From Desulfocapsa sp. (GTDB lineage: Bacteria > Desulfobacterota > Desulfobulbia > Desulfobulbales > Desulfocapsaceae), in contig VMSP01000051.1 of assembly GCA_013792135.1 (NCBI GenBank), positions 1-57,343 of the forward strand: 57,343 nucleotides of DNA, read 5' to 3'. The translations under genes were made by a program, and so were the position numbers. The first letter of the stretch is position 1. The number at the start of each line of letters is the position of its first letter. The notes under the pieces are model-generated. The model was not told the origin of the DNA, did not search any database, and saw only the letters and a program-made list of their open reading frames with translations. Below, one piece after another: positions 15,468 through 24,030 of the stretch.

Positions 15468-17081
15468 ATGAAGAGATGGCAGGCATTGACGGAAGTCCCC
15501 GTGTACCCGCATCTTGCGGGTCTGGCACAGCAACCCTTTGATCTTACGTCCCCAGGGGCGTTGGCACCTGCACGGATGCAGCAATATTGCTGTTCTGCGG
15601 CAGGGTTCGATTTGCTCTATGCAACCCAGCGAGTGAATGATGAGGTGTTGGCAGGGCTGCAGGAGCTGGCCGATCAGTGCGGACTGGTGGAGCAGTTTCG
15701 GCAGATGCGAAGGGGTGCAATAATGAATCGCATCCATGGCTTTGCCTCTGAAGAGCGTCAGGTCTTGCATACAGCCTGTCGGGATCTCTTTGCTGATAAT
15801 CCGGCAGAGCCTGTTGCCTCAGGACAGGCCGGCAGAGAGATGGCCAAATTGAGGACCTTTCTCGAAGAACTGGAAAACGGCAGCCTGGCCAATGCGCAAG
15901 GCGATCCCCTTGACACCATGATCCATGTGGGGATAGGAGGGTCGGATCTTGGTCCCCGTTCAGTGTATGAGGCCCTGCGTGCCTATAAGCGGCCGGGAAG
16001 GCGGGTCTTTTTTATTTCCAATGTTGATCCCGATGACGCGGCTGCTGTTCTGCGCCAGGTCAATCTGGCGTCCACTCTTGTCAATGTTGTGTCCAAGAGC
16101 GGAACCACCCTCGAGACCTTGACCAATGAGAGCCTGATCAGAAGGGCCTTTGAGGGACAGGGGTTAGACCCGGCCCGTCATTGTATTGCGGTGACCGGTG
16201 AGGGTAGTCCCATGGATAGTCCGGTCAGATATCTCCGTTCTTTTTATATGTTTGATTATATTGGCGGCAGATACAGCTCAAGCTCAATGGTTGGAACGGT
16301 CATGCTTGGTTTTGCCCTGGGGATTGAGGTGGTACTGGAATTTTTGGAAGGGGCCTCTTTAATGGATCTGGCGGCGGAGGAGACGGGGCTTCAGCAGAAC
16401 TTACCTCTCCTTCTGGCGCTGCTGGGGGTCTGGAATCATACCTTTCTCGGGAGTGCGACAGTGGCCGTGCTTCCTTACAGTCAGGCCCTGCACAGGTTCT
16501 CAGCCCATCTTCAGCAGTGTGATATGGAGTCGAATGGGAAGTCGGTTTCACGATCTGGAGAGTCGGTGGCGCCTCTGAAGACCGGTCCGATTCTTTGGGG
16601 TGAGCCGGGGACAAATGGGCAACATGCATTTTACCAGTTACTGCATCAGGGCACGGAGGTAGTGCCGGTGGAGTTTATCGGATTCCGCCACAGTCAATAT
16701 GGCGAAGACCTGGAGATTGAAGGGAGTACGTCTCAGCAGAAACTGGTGGCAAATCTTCTGGCCCAGTCCCTGGCAATGGCCAGGGGGCAGGAGAACGAAA
16801 ATCCCAACCGGAGATTCCCGGGGAATCGTCCAAACCTGATTCTGTTGGCCGACAGATTGACCCCGAAAATCATGGGGGCGCTTCTGGCATTGTATGAGGC
16901 CAAGATCGTTTTTCAAGGATTCTGCTGGAATATTAATTCCTTCGATCAAGAGGGCGTGCAACTCGGGAAGGTGCTTGCCGGTCGAGTGCTTGACTTGATG
17001 AGGGGTGGCCGGGAAAAGGATGATGTTGGTTTGTCTCCGGAGATGACCTTGATAAAGATGGCAAAAATGGTTAGAGAATGA
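15468..17081 (+). CDS. pgi: Glucose-6-phosphate isomerase
   Basis: The 537-residue protein carries the SIS-fold signatures of phosphoglucose isomerase: GIGGSDLGPRSVYEAL (about 146-161), SKSGTTLET (about 203-211) and GGRYSSSSMVGTVMLGFALG (about 261-280). A catalytic glutamate lies in the QCDMESNGKS region (about 340-350), and QLGKVLAGRVL is at the C-terminus. It interconverts glucose-6-phosphate and fructose-6-phosphate in the cytoplasm. GAGGTG lies before the ATG. Confidence 0.95.
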   Translation: MKRWQALTEVPVYPHLAGLAQQPFDLTSPGALAPARMQQYCCSAAGFDLLYATQRVNDEVLAGLQELADQCGLVEQFRQMRRGAIMNRIHGFASEERQVLHTACRDLFADNPAEPVASGQAGREMAKLRTFLEELENGSLANAQGDPLDTMIHVGIGGSDLGPRSVYEALRAYKRPGRRVFFISNVDPDDAAAVLRQVNLASTLVNVVSKSGTTLETLTNESLIRRAFEGQGLDPARHCIAVTGEGSPMDSPVRYLRSFYMFDYIGGRYSSSSMVGTVMLGFALGIEVVLEFLEGASLMDLAAEETGLQQNLPLLLALLGVWNHTFLGSATVAVLPYSQALHRFSAHLQQCDMESNGKSVSRSGESVAPLKTGPILWGEPGTNGQHAFYQLLHQGTEVVPVEFIGFRHSQYGEDLEIEGSTSQQKLVANLLAQSLAMARGQENENPNRRFPGNRPNLILLADRLTPKIMGALLALYEAKIVFQGFCWNINSFDQEGVQLGKVLAGRVLDLMRGGREKDDVGLSPEMTLIKMAKMVRE

Positions 17082-17136
17082 CAAAAGCTGAAATGAATAT
17101 AGATTCATTTTTGAGTGAATTCCCATTCGTTTTTTG

Positions 17137-17165
17137 TTGACAAAAAATTTGTTCAGAGATATTGT
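17137..17165 (+). promoter_or_regulatory. Strong sigma-70-like promoter upstream of dsrA
   Basis: A perfect -35 TTGACA (17137-17142), a 17-bp spacer and TATTGT (17160-17165) lie about 210 bp before the dsrA start, leaving a long untranslated leader. Downstream are overlapping inverted repeats GTATCG/CGATAC and ATACCG/CGGTAT (about 17192-17239), which could be an operator or an RNA hairpin. Confidence 0.6.
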
Positions 17166-17374
17166 CAGTCGCTGAATGATTATTCAATAGTGTATCGTTT
17201 TAGTGAACTGGTACACGATACCGAACGAAGAACGGTATTTAAAAGGTGAAGCATTCAAGGAGTAATGGCCAGGGTTATTTTGCTTCTTTTCAAAGTGCGA
17301 AGAGTGAAAGAATGCTGGTTAGTATATTTTGGTAAAGGTTGAAGTTAAACTAGTAATTTAAAGGAGGAAAATTC

Positions 17375-18655
17375 ATGGCAAAGCATGAGACGCCCCTGTT
17401 GGATGAGCTTGAAAAAGGCCCATGGCCAAGCTTCGTTACCGACATCAAGCGCCAGGCAGAGAAAAGTCCACAGTGTTGGGATATCCTTGGTCAGTTGGAG
17501 CTGTCTTTCAAAGAGAGGATTACCCACTGGAAGCATGGCGGAATCGTAGGTGTTTTCGGGTATGGTGGTGGTATTGTCGGTCGCTATTCAGACGTGCCAA
17601 AACGTTTTCCAGGTGTTGAGCATTTTCATACCATTCGTCTTGCGCAGCCTGCTTCCAAATACTATTCTACCAAGCATCTTCGCGATATCTGTGGTCTGTG
17701 GGAGAAATATGGATCCGGTATGACCAATATGCACGGTTCGACCGGTGATATTATTATGCTTGGTTGCCGTACTGAGGCCTTGGAGCCTTTCTTTTATGAA
17801 CTGACCCATAATTTCCAGCAGGATCTGGGTGGTTCAGGTTCCAATCTGCGGACTCCTGCCAACTGTCTTGGTCAGTCTCGCTGCGAGTGGGCTTGTTATG
17901 ATACAGAAGAGGCATGTCATCATTTGACCATGCACTATCAGGATGAGATCCATCGCCCTGCCTTCCCTTATAAATTCAAATTCAAGTTCTCCGGTTGTCC
18001 CAATGACTGTGTTGCCGCTATTGCCCGCTCAGATGTGGCGGTTATCGGCACCTGGAGGGATAATATCCGTATTGACCAGGCTGCCGTTAAAGAATATATC
18101 GCCGGCAATATTCCATCAAACGGCGGCGCCCATGCCGGTCGTGACTGGGGTAAGTTTGACATTCAGAAAGAGGTTATCGATCTTTGTCCAACAGAGTGTA
18201 TGTGGATGGAAGGTGGTGAACTGAAGATTGATGACTCAGAGTGTACCCGTTGTATGCATTGCCTCAATGTTATGCCTCGCGCTCTTCGTCCCGGTGCTGA
18301 TCAAGGCGCAACCATCTGTTGTGGTGCCAAGGCCCCAATTCTTGATGGCGCTCAGTTCGCAACTCTGATTGTACCTTTCATGAAGGTCTCTGCTGATAAT
18401 GAGTTTGAAGAATTGATCGAGTTCATTGAGAAGGTCTGGGATTGGTGGATGGAAGTTGGCAAGAACCGTGAGCGCGTGGGTGAGACCATGCAGCGCATTG
18501 GCCTGCCGACCTTTATCAAGGTAATGGATCTGGAGCCCATTCCCCAGCACGTGAAAGAGCCTCGTTCCAATCCTTATGTTTTCTGGTCGGAAGATGAGGT
18601 TGAGGGTGGATGGAGTCGTGATGTTGATGAGTTCCGTGCTCGCCACGCTGCCTAA
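17375..18655 (+). CDS. dsrA: Dissimilatory sulfite reductase alpha subunit
   Basis: The 426-residue protein has the sirohaem-[4Fe-4S] cysteine set Cys164-x5-Cys170 and Cys208-x3-Cys212. The spacing between the pairs is the same as in characterised DsrA. A ferredoxin-like domain (about 265-320) has Cys271 and a CxxCxxC (290, 293, 296). With DsrB it forms the alpha2-beta2 core that reduces sulfite with DsrC as co-substrate in the cytoplasm. The start is fixed by AAAGGAGG. The gene heads an operon dsrA-dsrB-dsrD. Presence of DsrD and overall similarity mark it as the reductive, bacterial type. Confidence 0.98.
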   Translation: MAKHETPLLDELEKGPWPSFVTDIKRQAEKSPQCWDILGQLELSFKERITHWKHGGIVGVFGYGGGIVGRYSDVPKRFPGVEHFHTIRLAQPASKYYSTKHLRDICGLWEKYGSGMTNMHGSTGDIIMLGCRTEALEPFFYELTHNFQQDLGGSGSNLRTPANCLGQSRCEWACYDTEEACHHLTMHYQDEIHRPAFPYKFKFKFSGCPNDCVAAIARSDVAVIGTWRDNIRIDQAAVKEYIAGNIPSNGGAHAGRDWGKFDIQKEVIDLCPTECMWMEGGELKIDDSECTRCMHCLNVMPRALRPGADQGATICCGAKAPILDGAQFATLIVPFMKVSADNEFEELIEFIEKVWDWWMEVGKNRERVGETMQRIGLPTFIKVMDLEPIPQHVKEPRSNPYVFWSEDEVEGGWSRDVDEFRARHAA

Positions 18656-18704
18656 TTAGAAGTTAAATCGAGTAATTTCTCGTATATATAAGGAGACTGA
18701 TAAA

Positions 18705-19832
18705 ATGGCCTATGATCCAGCCAACCCGATGTCCGATCGTATTTCCGACATTGGTCCCAGATATTATTCTGAATTTCATCCACCAGTTATTAAAGCCAAC
18801 AAAGGTAAATGGCTGTGGCATGAGATCACAAAACCAGGTGTTCTGGTTCATAAATCAGAGACCGGTGACGAATGCTGGACGGTCCGTGTAGGGGCTGCCC
18901 GTTTGATTTCCATCGAGCTTATCCGTGAGATGTGTGATATCGCGGATAAACATTGCGATGGCTTCTTCCGCTTCACAACCCGTAACAACGTTGAGTTTAT
19001 GGTGGACGCCAAAGCTAAGGTTCAACCACTTCTCGATGATCTGGCAAGCCGTGGCAACAAGTTCCCAGTCGGTGGAACCGGTGCCGGTGTTACTAATATC
19101 GTTCACACTCAAGGATGGGTTCATTGCCATACCCCTGCCACCGACGCCTCCGGCGTTGTTAAGGCAGTCATGGATGAGCTCTTTGACTACTTCACCTCCA
19201 TGACCCTGCCAGCTCAGGTACGTATTGCCCTTGCCTGCTGTCTGAATATGTGTGGTGCTGTACATGCCTCTGATATCGCCATCCTTGGTGTGCATCGCAA
19301 GCCACCAATGATCGATCACAAACGTATTACCGGTGTATGTGAGTTGCCCCTTGCCATAGCTTCCTGTCCCCTTGGTGCTGTTAAGCCAGCCAAGGCCATG
19401 GTGAATGGTGATGAAATCAAAACAGTAGCTGTAAATGCTGATCGTTGTATGTTCTGCGGTAACTGCTACACCATGTGTCCTGCCATGCCTCTTGCCGATC
19501 CTGAAGGTGACGGAATCGCCATTCTGGTTGGTGGTAAGGTTTCCAACTCACGATCGACTCCTAAATTCTCCAAGCTGGTAATCCCCTTCCTGCCCAACAC
19601 TCCGCCACGTTGGCCTGAGACCGTTGCCGCTGTCAAGGGTATCCTTGAGGCCTATGCTAAAGATGCACGTAAGTATGAGCGTGTTGGCGAGTGGGCAGAG
19701 CGGATTGGTTGGGAGAAGTTCTTTGAGAAGTGCGATATCCCATTCACCATCAAGAGCGTTGATGATTATCGCTTGGCTTATGACACCTGGCGTACGACTA
19801 CTCAGTTCAAGTACACCTCTCATGTAAAGTAA
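18705..19832 (+). CDS. dsrB: Dissimilatory sulfite reductase beta subunit
   Basis: The 375-residue protein has the sirohaem/cluster cysteines Cys141, Cys178, Cys179 and Cys183. All are offset equally from the D. vulgaris residues, so the functional haem site is intact. A ferredoxin domain has Cys248, Cys251, Cys254 and Cys258 ([11 protein letters not shown]). In the DsrAB complex the catalytically active sirohaem is bound at the subunit interface. AAGGAG precedes the ATG, 49 bp after dsrA. A strong hairpin follows the stop codon before dsrD. Confidence 0.98.
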   Translation: MAYDPANPMSDRISDIGPRYYSEFHPPVIKANKGKWLWHEITKPGVLVHKSETGDECWTVRVGAARLISIELIREMCDIADKHCDGFFRFTTRNNVEFMVDAKAKVQPLLDDLASRGNKFPVGGTGAGVTNIVHTQGWVHCHTPATDASGVVKAVMDELFDYFTSMTLPAQVRIALACCLNMCGAVHASDIAILGVHRKPPMIDHKRITGVCELPLAIASCPLGAVKPAKAMVNGDEIKTVAVNADRCMFCGNCYTMCPAMPLADPEGDGIAILVGGKVSNSRSTPKFSKLVIPFLPNTPPRWPETVAAVKGILEAYAKDARKYERVGEWAERIGWEKFFEKCDIPFTIKSVDDYRLAYDTWRTTTQFKYTSHVK

Positions 19833-19842
19833 TTGACATGAT

Positions 19843-19880
19843 GATATGGCCGATTTTAAATGGTTGAAATCGGCCATATC
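19843..19880 (+). promoter_or_regulatory. 14-bp perfect hairpin between dsrB and dsrD
   Basis: GATATGGCCGATTT (19843-19856) pairs perfectly with AAATCGGCCATATC (19867-19880) around a 10-base loop. No T-run follows, so it is not a standard terminator. It may act as an RNA-stability or processing element that sets the ratio of dsrAB to dsrD, or as a partial attenuator. Confidence 0.7.
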
Positions 19881-19924
19881 TGCTGGATGCTTGCCTGTTC
19901 ATAATTTTTTTAGGAGTATGTGCA

Positions 19925-20170
19925 ATGGCATTAAGTAATGAAGAGCTCAAGGCTGCGATCTTGAAGAAAGCAGAGACGGCCCCAAAACCACAGCTCTATA
20001 TCAAGGATTTTTATGCATGTGATCCTGATTCAAAACCCCGTGTTATTAAAAATGCGGCCAATGATCTGGTCAAGGAAGGAAAGTTGATGTTCTGGTCTTC
20101 CGGTTCCACCACCATGTATGCCATGAAAGATCGTATCAAGAATGAAGAAGGCGAAAGTGGAGTGAATTAG
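19925..20170 (+). CDS. dsrD: DsrD protein
   Basis: The 81-residue protein matches the small winged-helix DsrD family, with conserved YIKDFYACDPDSKPRVIKNA (about 25-44) and LVKEGKLMFWSSGSTTMY. DsrD is found in organisms using Dsr in the reductive direction and has been shown to stimulate DsrAB activity. TTAGGAG precedes the ATG. The operon ends in a clear terminator at 20204. Confidence 0.96.
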   Translation: MALSNEELKAAILKKAETAPKPQLYIKDFYACDPDSKPRVIKNAANDLVKEGKLMFWSSGSTTMYAMKDRIKNEEGESGVN

Positions 20171-20203
20171 TATTTAAATTCTCGAATATTGAGAGTTGAT
20201 GAG

Positions 20204-20234
20204 GTGCCGAGTGTTAAACTCGGCACTTTTTTTT
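20204..20234 (+). terminator. Rho-independent terminator of the dsr operon
   Basis: GTGCCGAGT (20204-20212) pairs with ACTCGGCAC (20218-20226) and is followed by eight T residues (20227-20234). Confidence 0.92.
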
Positions 20235-20254
20235 GCCCTTTTTTCAAGAAAAAA

Positions 20255-21004
20255 ATGAAAGATATACTGATTTTGGAGACAGTTGATTCAACAAACAGGG
20301 TGGCTCGGGAACTTGCTGCTGTGGGAAATCCCCATGGATATGCTGTTGTGGCTGGCAGTCAGAAAGCAGGACGGGGCAGACTGGGGAAGTCCTGGCAATC
20401 GCCATCAGGAAAAGGTCTCTATTCTACGATTCTGTTGCGACCTGGTCTGGGTATTAAGGAGTATTCCAGGATAACGTTGACGGCAGGGCTTGCGGTCAGT
20501 CAGGTCATTGAGGAGATATGCCAGCTGAAAGTAGCGTTGAAATGGCCCAACGATATCTATATCTCAGGGTGTAAGTGCGGTGGTATCCTAGTTGAGACTT
20601 CATCTCTGCATGGAGAGGCTGATGAATACTTTGCTCTTGTGGGCATAGGCCTGAATGTGAATGCTGATAAAGAATCATTTCCTTTAGACTTGCAGAAAAG
20701 CGCAACATCCCTCTTCTTAGAAAGCGGGAAAGAATATGAGATCTTGGTCCTCTTTGAGGCAATCCGGACCAGGCTTTTGCAGTTGGTGTCCCAACTGGCG
20801 CTGGAAGGTTTTACCGATATCCTGAATCAGTGGCGAGAACGGGATATGTTACTAGGGAAGTGGCTGCAGTGGTTAACCCCCACGGGTGAGGTTGTTTTTG
20901 GTGAGTCACTGGGAGTGGATAGTAGTGGTATCTTGTCGGTACGGGATCGTTCAGGGATAATCCACGAGGTGCTTTCGGGTGATCTGACTCTGGCCCCGAA
21001 GTGA
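20255..21004 (+). CDS. birA: Biotin protein ligase (BirA catalytic type, no DNA-binding domain)
   Basis: From the ATG at 20255 the protein has 249 residues. It carries the biotin-ligase signatures STNR (about 12-15), GRGRLGKSW (about 39-47), KWPND (about 96-100) and GGILVE (about 109-114), plus a small C-terminal SH3-like domain. It activates biotin as biotinyl-AMP and attaches it to carboxylase carrier domains. The N-terminal winged-helix repressor domain of E. coli BirA is absent, so it should not regulate transcription. An in-frame upstream start at 20189 would run through the dsr terminator and is rejected. Only a weak AAGAAAAAA precedes the ATG. Confidence 0.9.
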   Translation: MKDILILETVDSTNRVARELAAVGNPHGYAVVAGSQKAGRGRLGKSWQSPSGKGLYSTILLRPGLGIKEYSRITLTAGLAVSQVIEEICQLKVALKWPNDIYISGCKCGGILVETSSLHGEADEYFALVGIGLNVNADKESFPLDLQKSATSLFLESGKEYEILVLFEAIRTRLLQLVSQLALEGFTDILNQWRERDMLLGKWLQWLTPTGEVVFGESLGVDSSGILSVRDRSGIIHEVLSGDLTLAPK

Positions 21005-21021
21005 TATAAAAAAAATGCACA

Positions 21022-21102
21022 GGGAAGGCAGATAGGCAGAGTGATCGAAGGGAACTGATTGTATATTTGTTCTGCCTTCTGCCTTCTGCCTTCTGCCTTC
21101 CC
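21022..21102. repeat. Inverted repeat with a 4x CTGCCTT tandem tract in a convergent gap
   Basis: GGGAAGGCAG (21022-21031) is the perfect inverse of CTGCCTTCCC (21093-21102). The right arm lies within four tandem CTGCCTT units (21072-21099). The gap separates convergent birA and ahcY, so it may act as a bidirectional terminator. The tandem units give several possible pairings and could vary in number. Confidence 0.6.
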
Positions 21103-21113
21103 TTCTCTGCTGC

Positions 21114-22412
21114 CTAATATCGATAATAGTCTGGTTTGTATGGCCCTTCGAGGGGTACGCCGATATAGTCAGCCTGTTCCTGGGTCAGGATAGTAAGGTG
21201 GACGCCGATTTTCTGCAGGTGCAGTCTGGCAACCATCTCGTCTAGGTTTTTAGGTAGGAAATAGACCTTATTTTCGTACTGTCCGGGGTTTTTCCAAAGT
21301 TCGATCTGGGCCAGGACCTGGTTCGTGAATGAATTACTCATGACAAAGCTGGGATGGCCAGTGGCGCATCCCAGATTAACCAACCGTCCTTCTGCCAGGA
21401 TGATAATTTTTTTGCCGTCCGGGAAAATCACATGATCGACCTGGGGCTTGATATTGTCCCAAGGGAGGTCTTTGATCGCGGCTATGTCAATCTCTGAGTC
21501 AAAGTGGCCGATGTTACAGACAATGGCCTGGTCCGGCATCAACTCCATGTGGGGGCGTGTAATGACGCGCAGGTTCCCGGTACAGGTAACAAAGATATTG
21601 CCAATGGGGGCGGCCTCCTCCATGGTGACCACTCTATACCCCTCCATTGCCGCCTGCAGGGCACAGATGGGGTCGATCTCAGTGATGTAGACGGTGGCAC
21701 CCATACCGCGCAGGGCTTGTGCGCAGCCCTTGCCCACATCGCCAAAACCAACGACTACAGCATTTTTACCGGCAATCATTACATCGGTTGCCCGTTTAAT
21801 GCCGTCGATCAATGATTCCCGACAGCCATAAAGGTTATCAAATTTTGATTTGGTAACAGAATCGTTCACATTAAAGGCAGCGCACATCAGTTTCCCGGCC
21901 TTGGCCATCTCGTTCAGTCGGTGGACCCCGGTAGTGGTTTCTTCACTGATGCCCCGGATATTTCTCATATCGTCTGTGTATTTTTCATGCATGATCAGGG
22001 TGAGATCACCCCCATCATCAAGAATCATGTTGGGACGCCAGTTCTCCGGTCCAAAGATAGTTTGATCGATACACCACCAGAATTCTTCCTCATTCTCCCC
22101 TTTCCAGGCAAAAGTGGGAATGCCTGCGGCAGCCATGGCTGCCGCAGCATGATCCTGGGTGGAAAAGATATTGCAGGATGACCAGCGAATCTCGGCGCCG
22201 AGATCCACCAGGGTCTCCATGAGAACGGCAGTCTGTATTGTCATATGCAGGCATCCGGCGATACGGGCACCCTTAAGGGGCTGCGCCTCATGATATTCAT
22301 GGCGGAGGGCCATGAGTCCTGGCATTTCAGTCTCGGCAATTTCGATTTCTTTTCTGCCCCATGCGGCAAGGGACATGTCGGCGACCTTATAATCATTTTT
22401 TAATGCAGTCAT
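21114..22412 (-). CDS. ahcY: S-adenosyl-L-homocysteine hydrolase
   Basis: The 432-residue protein has [17 protein letters not shown] (about 48-64), [15 protein letters not shown] and DDGGDLT. The NAD-binding [10 protein letters not shown] (about 222-231) and the C-terminal KPDYYRY complete the family pattern. It splits S-adenosylhomocysteine into adenosine and homocysteine using bound NAD. It lies downstream of metK on the same strand, so the two genes cover S-adenosylmethionine supply and by-product recycling. A terminator hairpin sits between them, suggesting partial uncoupling. Confidence 0.96.
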   Translation of the reverse strand: MTALKNDYKVADMSLAAWGRKEIEIAETEMPGLMALRHEYHEAQPLKGARIAGCLHMTIQTAVLMETLVDLGAEIRWSSCNIFSTQDHAAAAMAAAGIPTFAWKGENEEEFWWCIDQTIFGPENWRPNMILDDGGDLTLIMHEKYTDDMRNIRGISEETTTGVHRLNEMAKAGKLMCAAFNVNDSVTKSKFDNLYGCRESLIDGIKRATDVMIAGKNAVVVGFGDVGKGCAQALRGMGATVYITEIDPICALQAAMEGYRVVTMEEAAPIGNIFVTCTGNLRVITRPHMELMPDQAIVCNIGHFDSEIDIAAIKDLPWDNIKPQVDHVIFPDGKKIIILAEGRLVNLGCATGHPSFVMSNSFTNQVLAQIELWKNPGQYENKVYFLPKNLDEMVARLHLQKIGVHLTILTQEQADYIGVPLEGPYKPDYYRY

Positions 22413-22447
22413 TTAAAATACCTCTGTGTAAAATGGATAAGTGAAAA

Positions 22448-22486
22448 TAAAAAGGCCCACCTGTTTTGGTATAAAGAACAGGTGGG
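22448..22486 (-). terminator. Terminator-like hairpin between metK and ahcY
   Basis: On the minus strand CCCACCTGT (22486-22478) pairs with ACAGGTGGG (22464-22456) and is followed by CC and a T-rich run. It lies 49 bp after the metK stop. No SAM- or SAH-riboswitch consensus was recognised, so a simple terminator or attenuator is the best reading. Confidence 0.7.
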
Positions 22487-22534
22487 AGGGATATGTGAAA
22501 AGCAGGAGGGACGATATCTGTTCTGTAACGACTT

Positions 22535-23698
22535 CTACAGTTTGGCGTCTTCACGCAATATTTCGGCTTTATCGGTTTTTTCCCAAGTGAAATCCTCGCG
22601 CTCTCGACCAAAATGACCGTAGGCGGCAGTGGCTTGATAGATGGGCCGCAACAGGTTCAGGTGTTGGATGATTGCCTTGGGACGCAGATCGAAGTGGTGC
22701 AGGATGAGGGCCTTTATCTTATCATCAGAGATGGCACCGGTGCCAAAACTATTTACATTGATTGAAACCGGTTGGGATATTCCTATGGCATAAGCAACCT
22801 GGACCTCAATTTCCGTGGCCAAACCGGCGGCTACAATGTTTTTGGCAATATAGCGTCCCATATACGAAGAAGAACGATCAACCTTGGAAGGATCTTTTCC
22901 AGAAAAGGCTCCACCTCCATGAGACCCCTTACCTCCGTAGGTATCAACAATAATTTTGCGGCCGGTTACGCCGCAATCACCTACTGGTCCGCCAATCACG
23001 AAACGACCGGTGGGGTTGATATAGTATTTTGTATTGTTATCGATCATTTCTGCGGGCAGAATCGGCTTGATGATTTCTTCCATGACCCCTTCTTTCAGGT
23101 CTTCATAGTTAACGGTCTCATCATGCTGGGTAGAGAGGACGACTGCTTCTACCCTTTTTGGCACGTTATTTTCATATTCAATGGTTACCTGACTTTTGGC
23201 GTCAGGACGCAGCCAGGGGAGGCGACCGGATTTACGTACTTCAGACTGACGTTTGACCAGGCGGTGGGCATAAGTGATAGGCATTGGCATCAGGACTCTG
23301 GTCTCATTACAGGCGTAACCAAACATCAGTCCCTGATCACCGGCCCCTTGATCAAGGTCGAGACCAGTGCCTTCGTTTACGCCTTGAGCAATGTCTGGGG
23401 ATTGCTTGTCAATGGAAGTAATTACTGCACAGGACTGCCAGTCGAAACCCATGTCTGATGAGTTATAGCCAATGGAGCGAATGGTCTGGCGAACTACATC
23501 AGGCATATCAACCCAAGCGGTGGTGGTAATCTCGCCGGCAATGACAGCCATGCCTGTTGTGACCAGGGTTTCACAGCCAACCCGGGCAAGGGGGTCCTGA
23601 GCGAGAATGGCATCGAGAATAGCATCGGAGATCTGATCGGCAACTTTATCAGGGTGTCCTTCTGAAACGGATTCTGAGGTGAAAAGATAATTTGTCAT
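22535..23698 (-). CDS. metK: S-adenosylmethionine synthetase
   Basis: From the ATG at 23698 (GGAGACC upstream) the protein has 387 residues, close to the usual 380-400. It shows the MetK signatures [20 protein letters not shown] (about 5-24), [12 protein letters not shown], the [17 protein letters not shown] loop and the C-terminal FTWEKTD. It makes S-adenosylmethionine from ATP and methionine. An in-frame ATG 12 codons upstream adds residues with no family match and lacks a ribosome binding site. Confidence 0.96.
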   Translation of the reverse strand: MTNYLFTSESVSEGHPDKVADQISDAILDAILAQDPLARVGCETLVTTGMAVIAGEITTTAWVDMPDVVRQTIRSIGYNSSDMGFDWQSCAVITSIDKQSPDIAQGVNEGTGLDLDQGAGDQGLMFGYACNETRVLMPMPITYAHRLVKRQSEVRKSGRLPWLRPDAKSQVTIEYENNVPKRVEAVVLSTQHDETVNYEDLKEGVMEEIIKPILPAEMIDNNTKYYINPTGRFVIGGPVGDCGVTGRKIIVDTYGGKGSHGGGAFSGKDPSKVDRSSSYMGRYIAKNIVAAGLATEIEVQVAYAIGISQPVSINVNSFGTGAISDDKIKALILHHFDLRPKAIIQHLNLLRPIYQATAAYGHFGREREDFTWEKTDKAEILREDAKL

Positions 23699-24030
23699 GA
23701 GAGAGGTCTCCAGTAAGAGAGAAAGCTGACTCACTGATATACACGAAAAATGACGTATAAAAGAGCTTAAGCTTTGTTAATTTAACTGTTATCTATTATG
23801 ATAATAAAGTCTTGTATATTGACGAAAATTGACTGATTTTGTCAAGGGAAAAGGGGGGAAGTGACAAGAAAACTGCTTGTTATATCCGCTGGCGTCTCTT
23901 CGAGAGAGTTTGGTTTTTCGTCGTTTCTGAGACTTAGACATGGCGTTGAGCCTTAAGGTGAGTGACTGATTTGGTGTCCACTATTGATGACCGATCTCAA
24001 AATGAAGAAAAGTAGTTTCTAAGGTACCGG
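23699..24030. other. Divergent gap between metK and the cyclase gene
   Basis: On the minus strand TTGACA near 23844-23839 followed by an AT-rich stretch is a candidate metK promoter. It lies in an inverted repeat of TTGACAAAA with TTTTCGTCAA. CTCTTCGAGAG lies near 23895-23906. No gene, tRNA or known riboswitch was recognised. Confidence 0.5.

Noticed and set aside
20189-20254. Upstream start of birA at 20189
   Set aside because: It would place the dsr terminator stem inside the coding region, and the extra residues have no family match.
22448-22486. SAH or SAM riboswitch upstream of ahcY
   Set aside because: The hairpin is simple and lacks the conserved core bases of known riboswitch classes.
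23699-23734. 12-residue N-terminal extension of metK
   Set aside because: No homology and no ribosome binding site; the ATG at 23698 has both.
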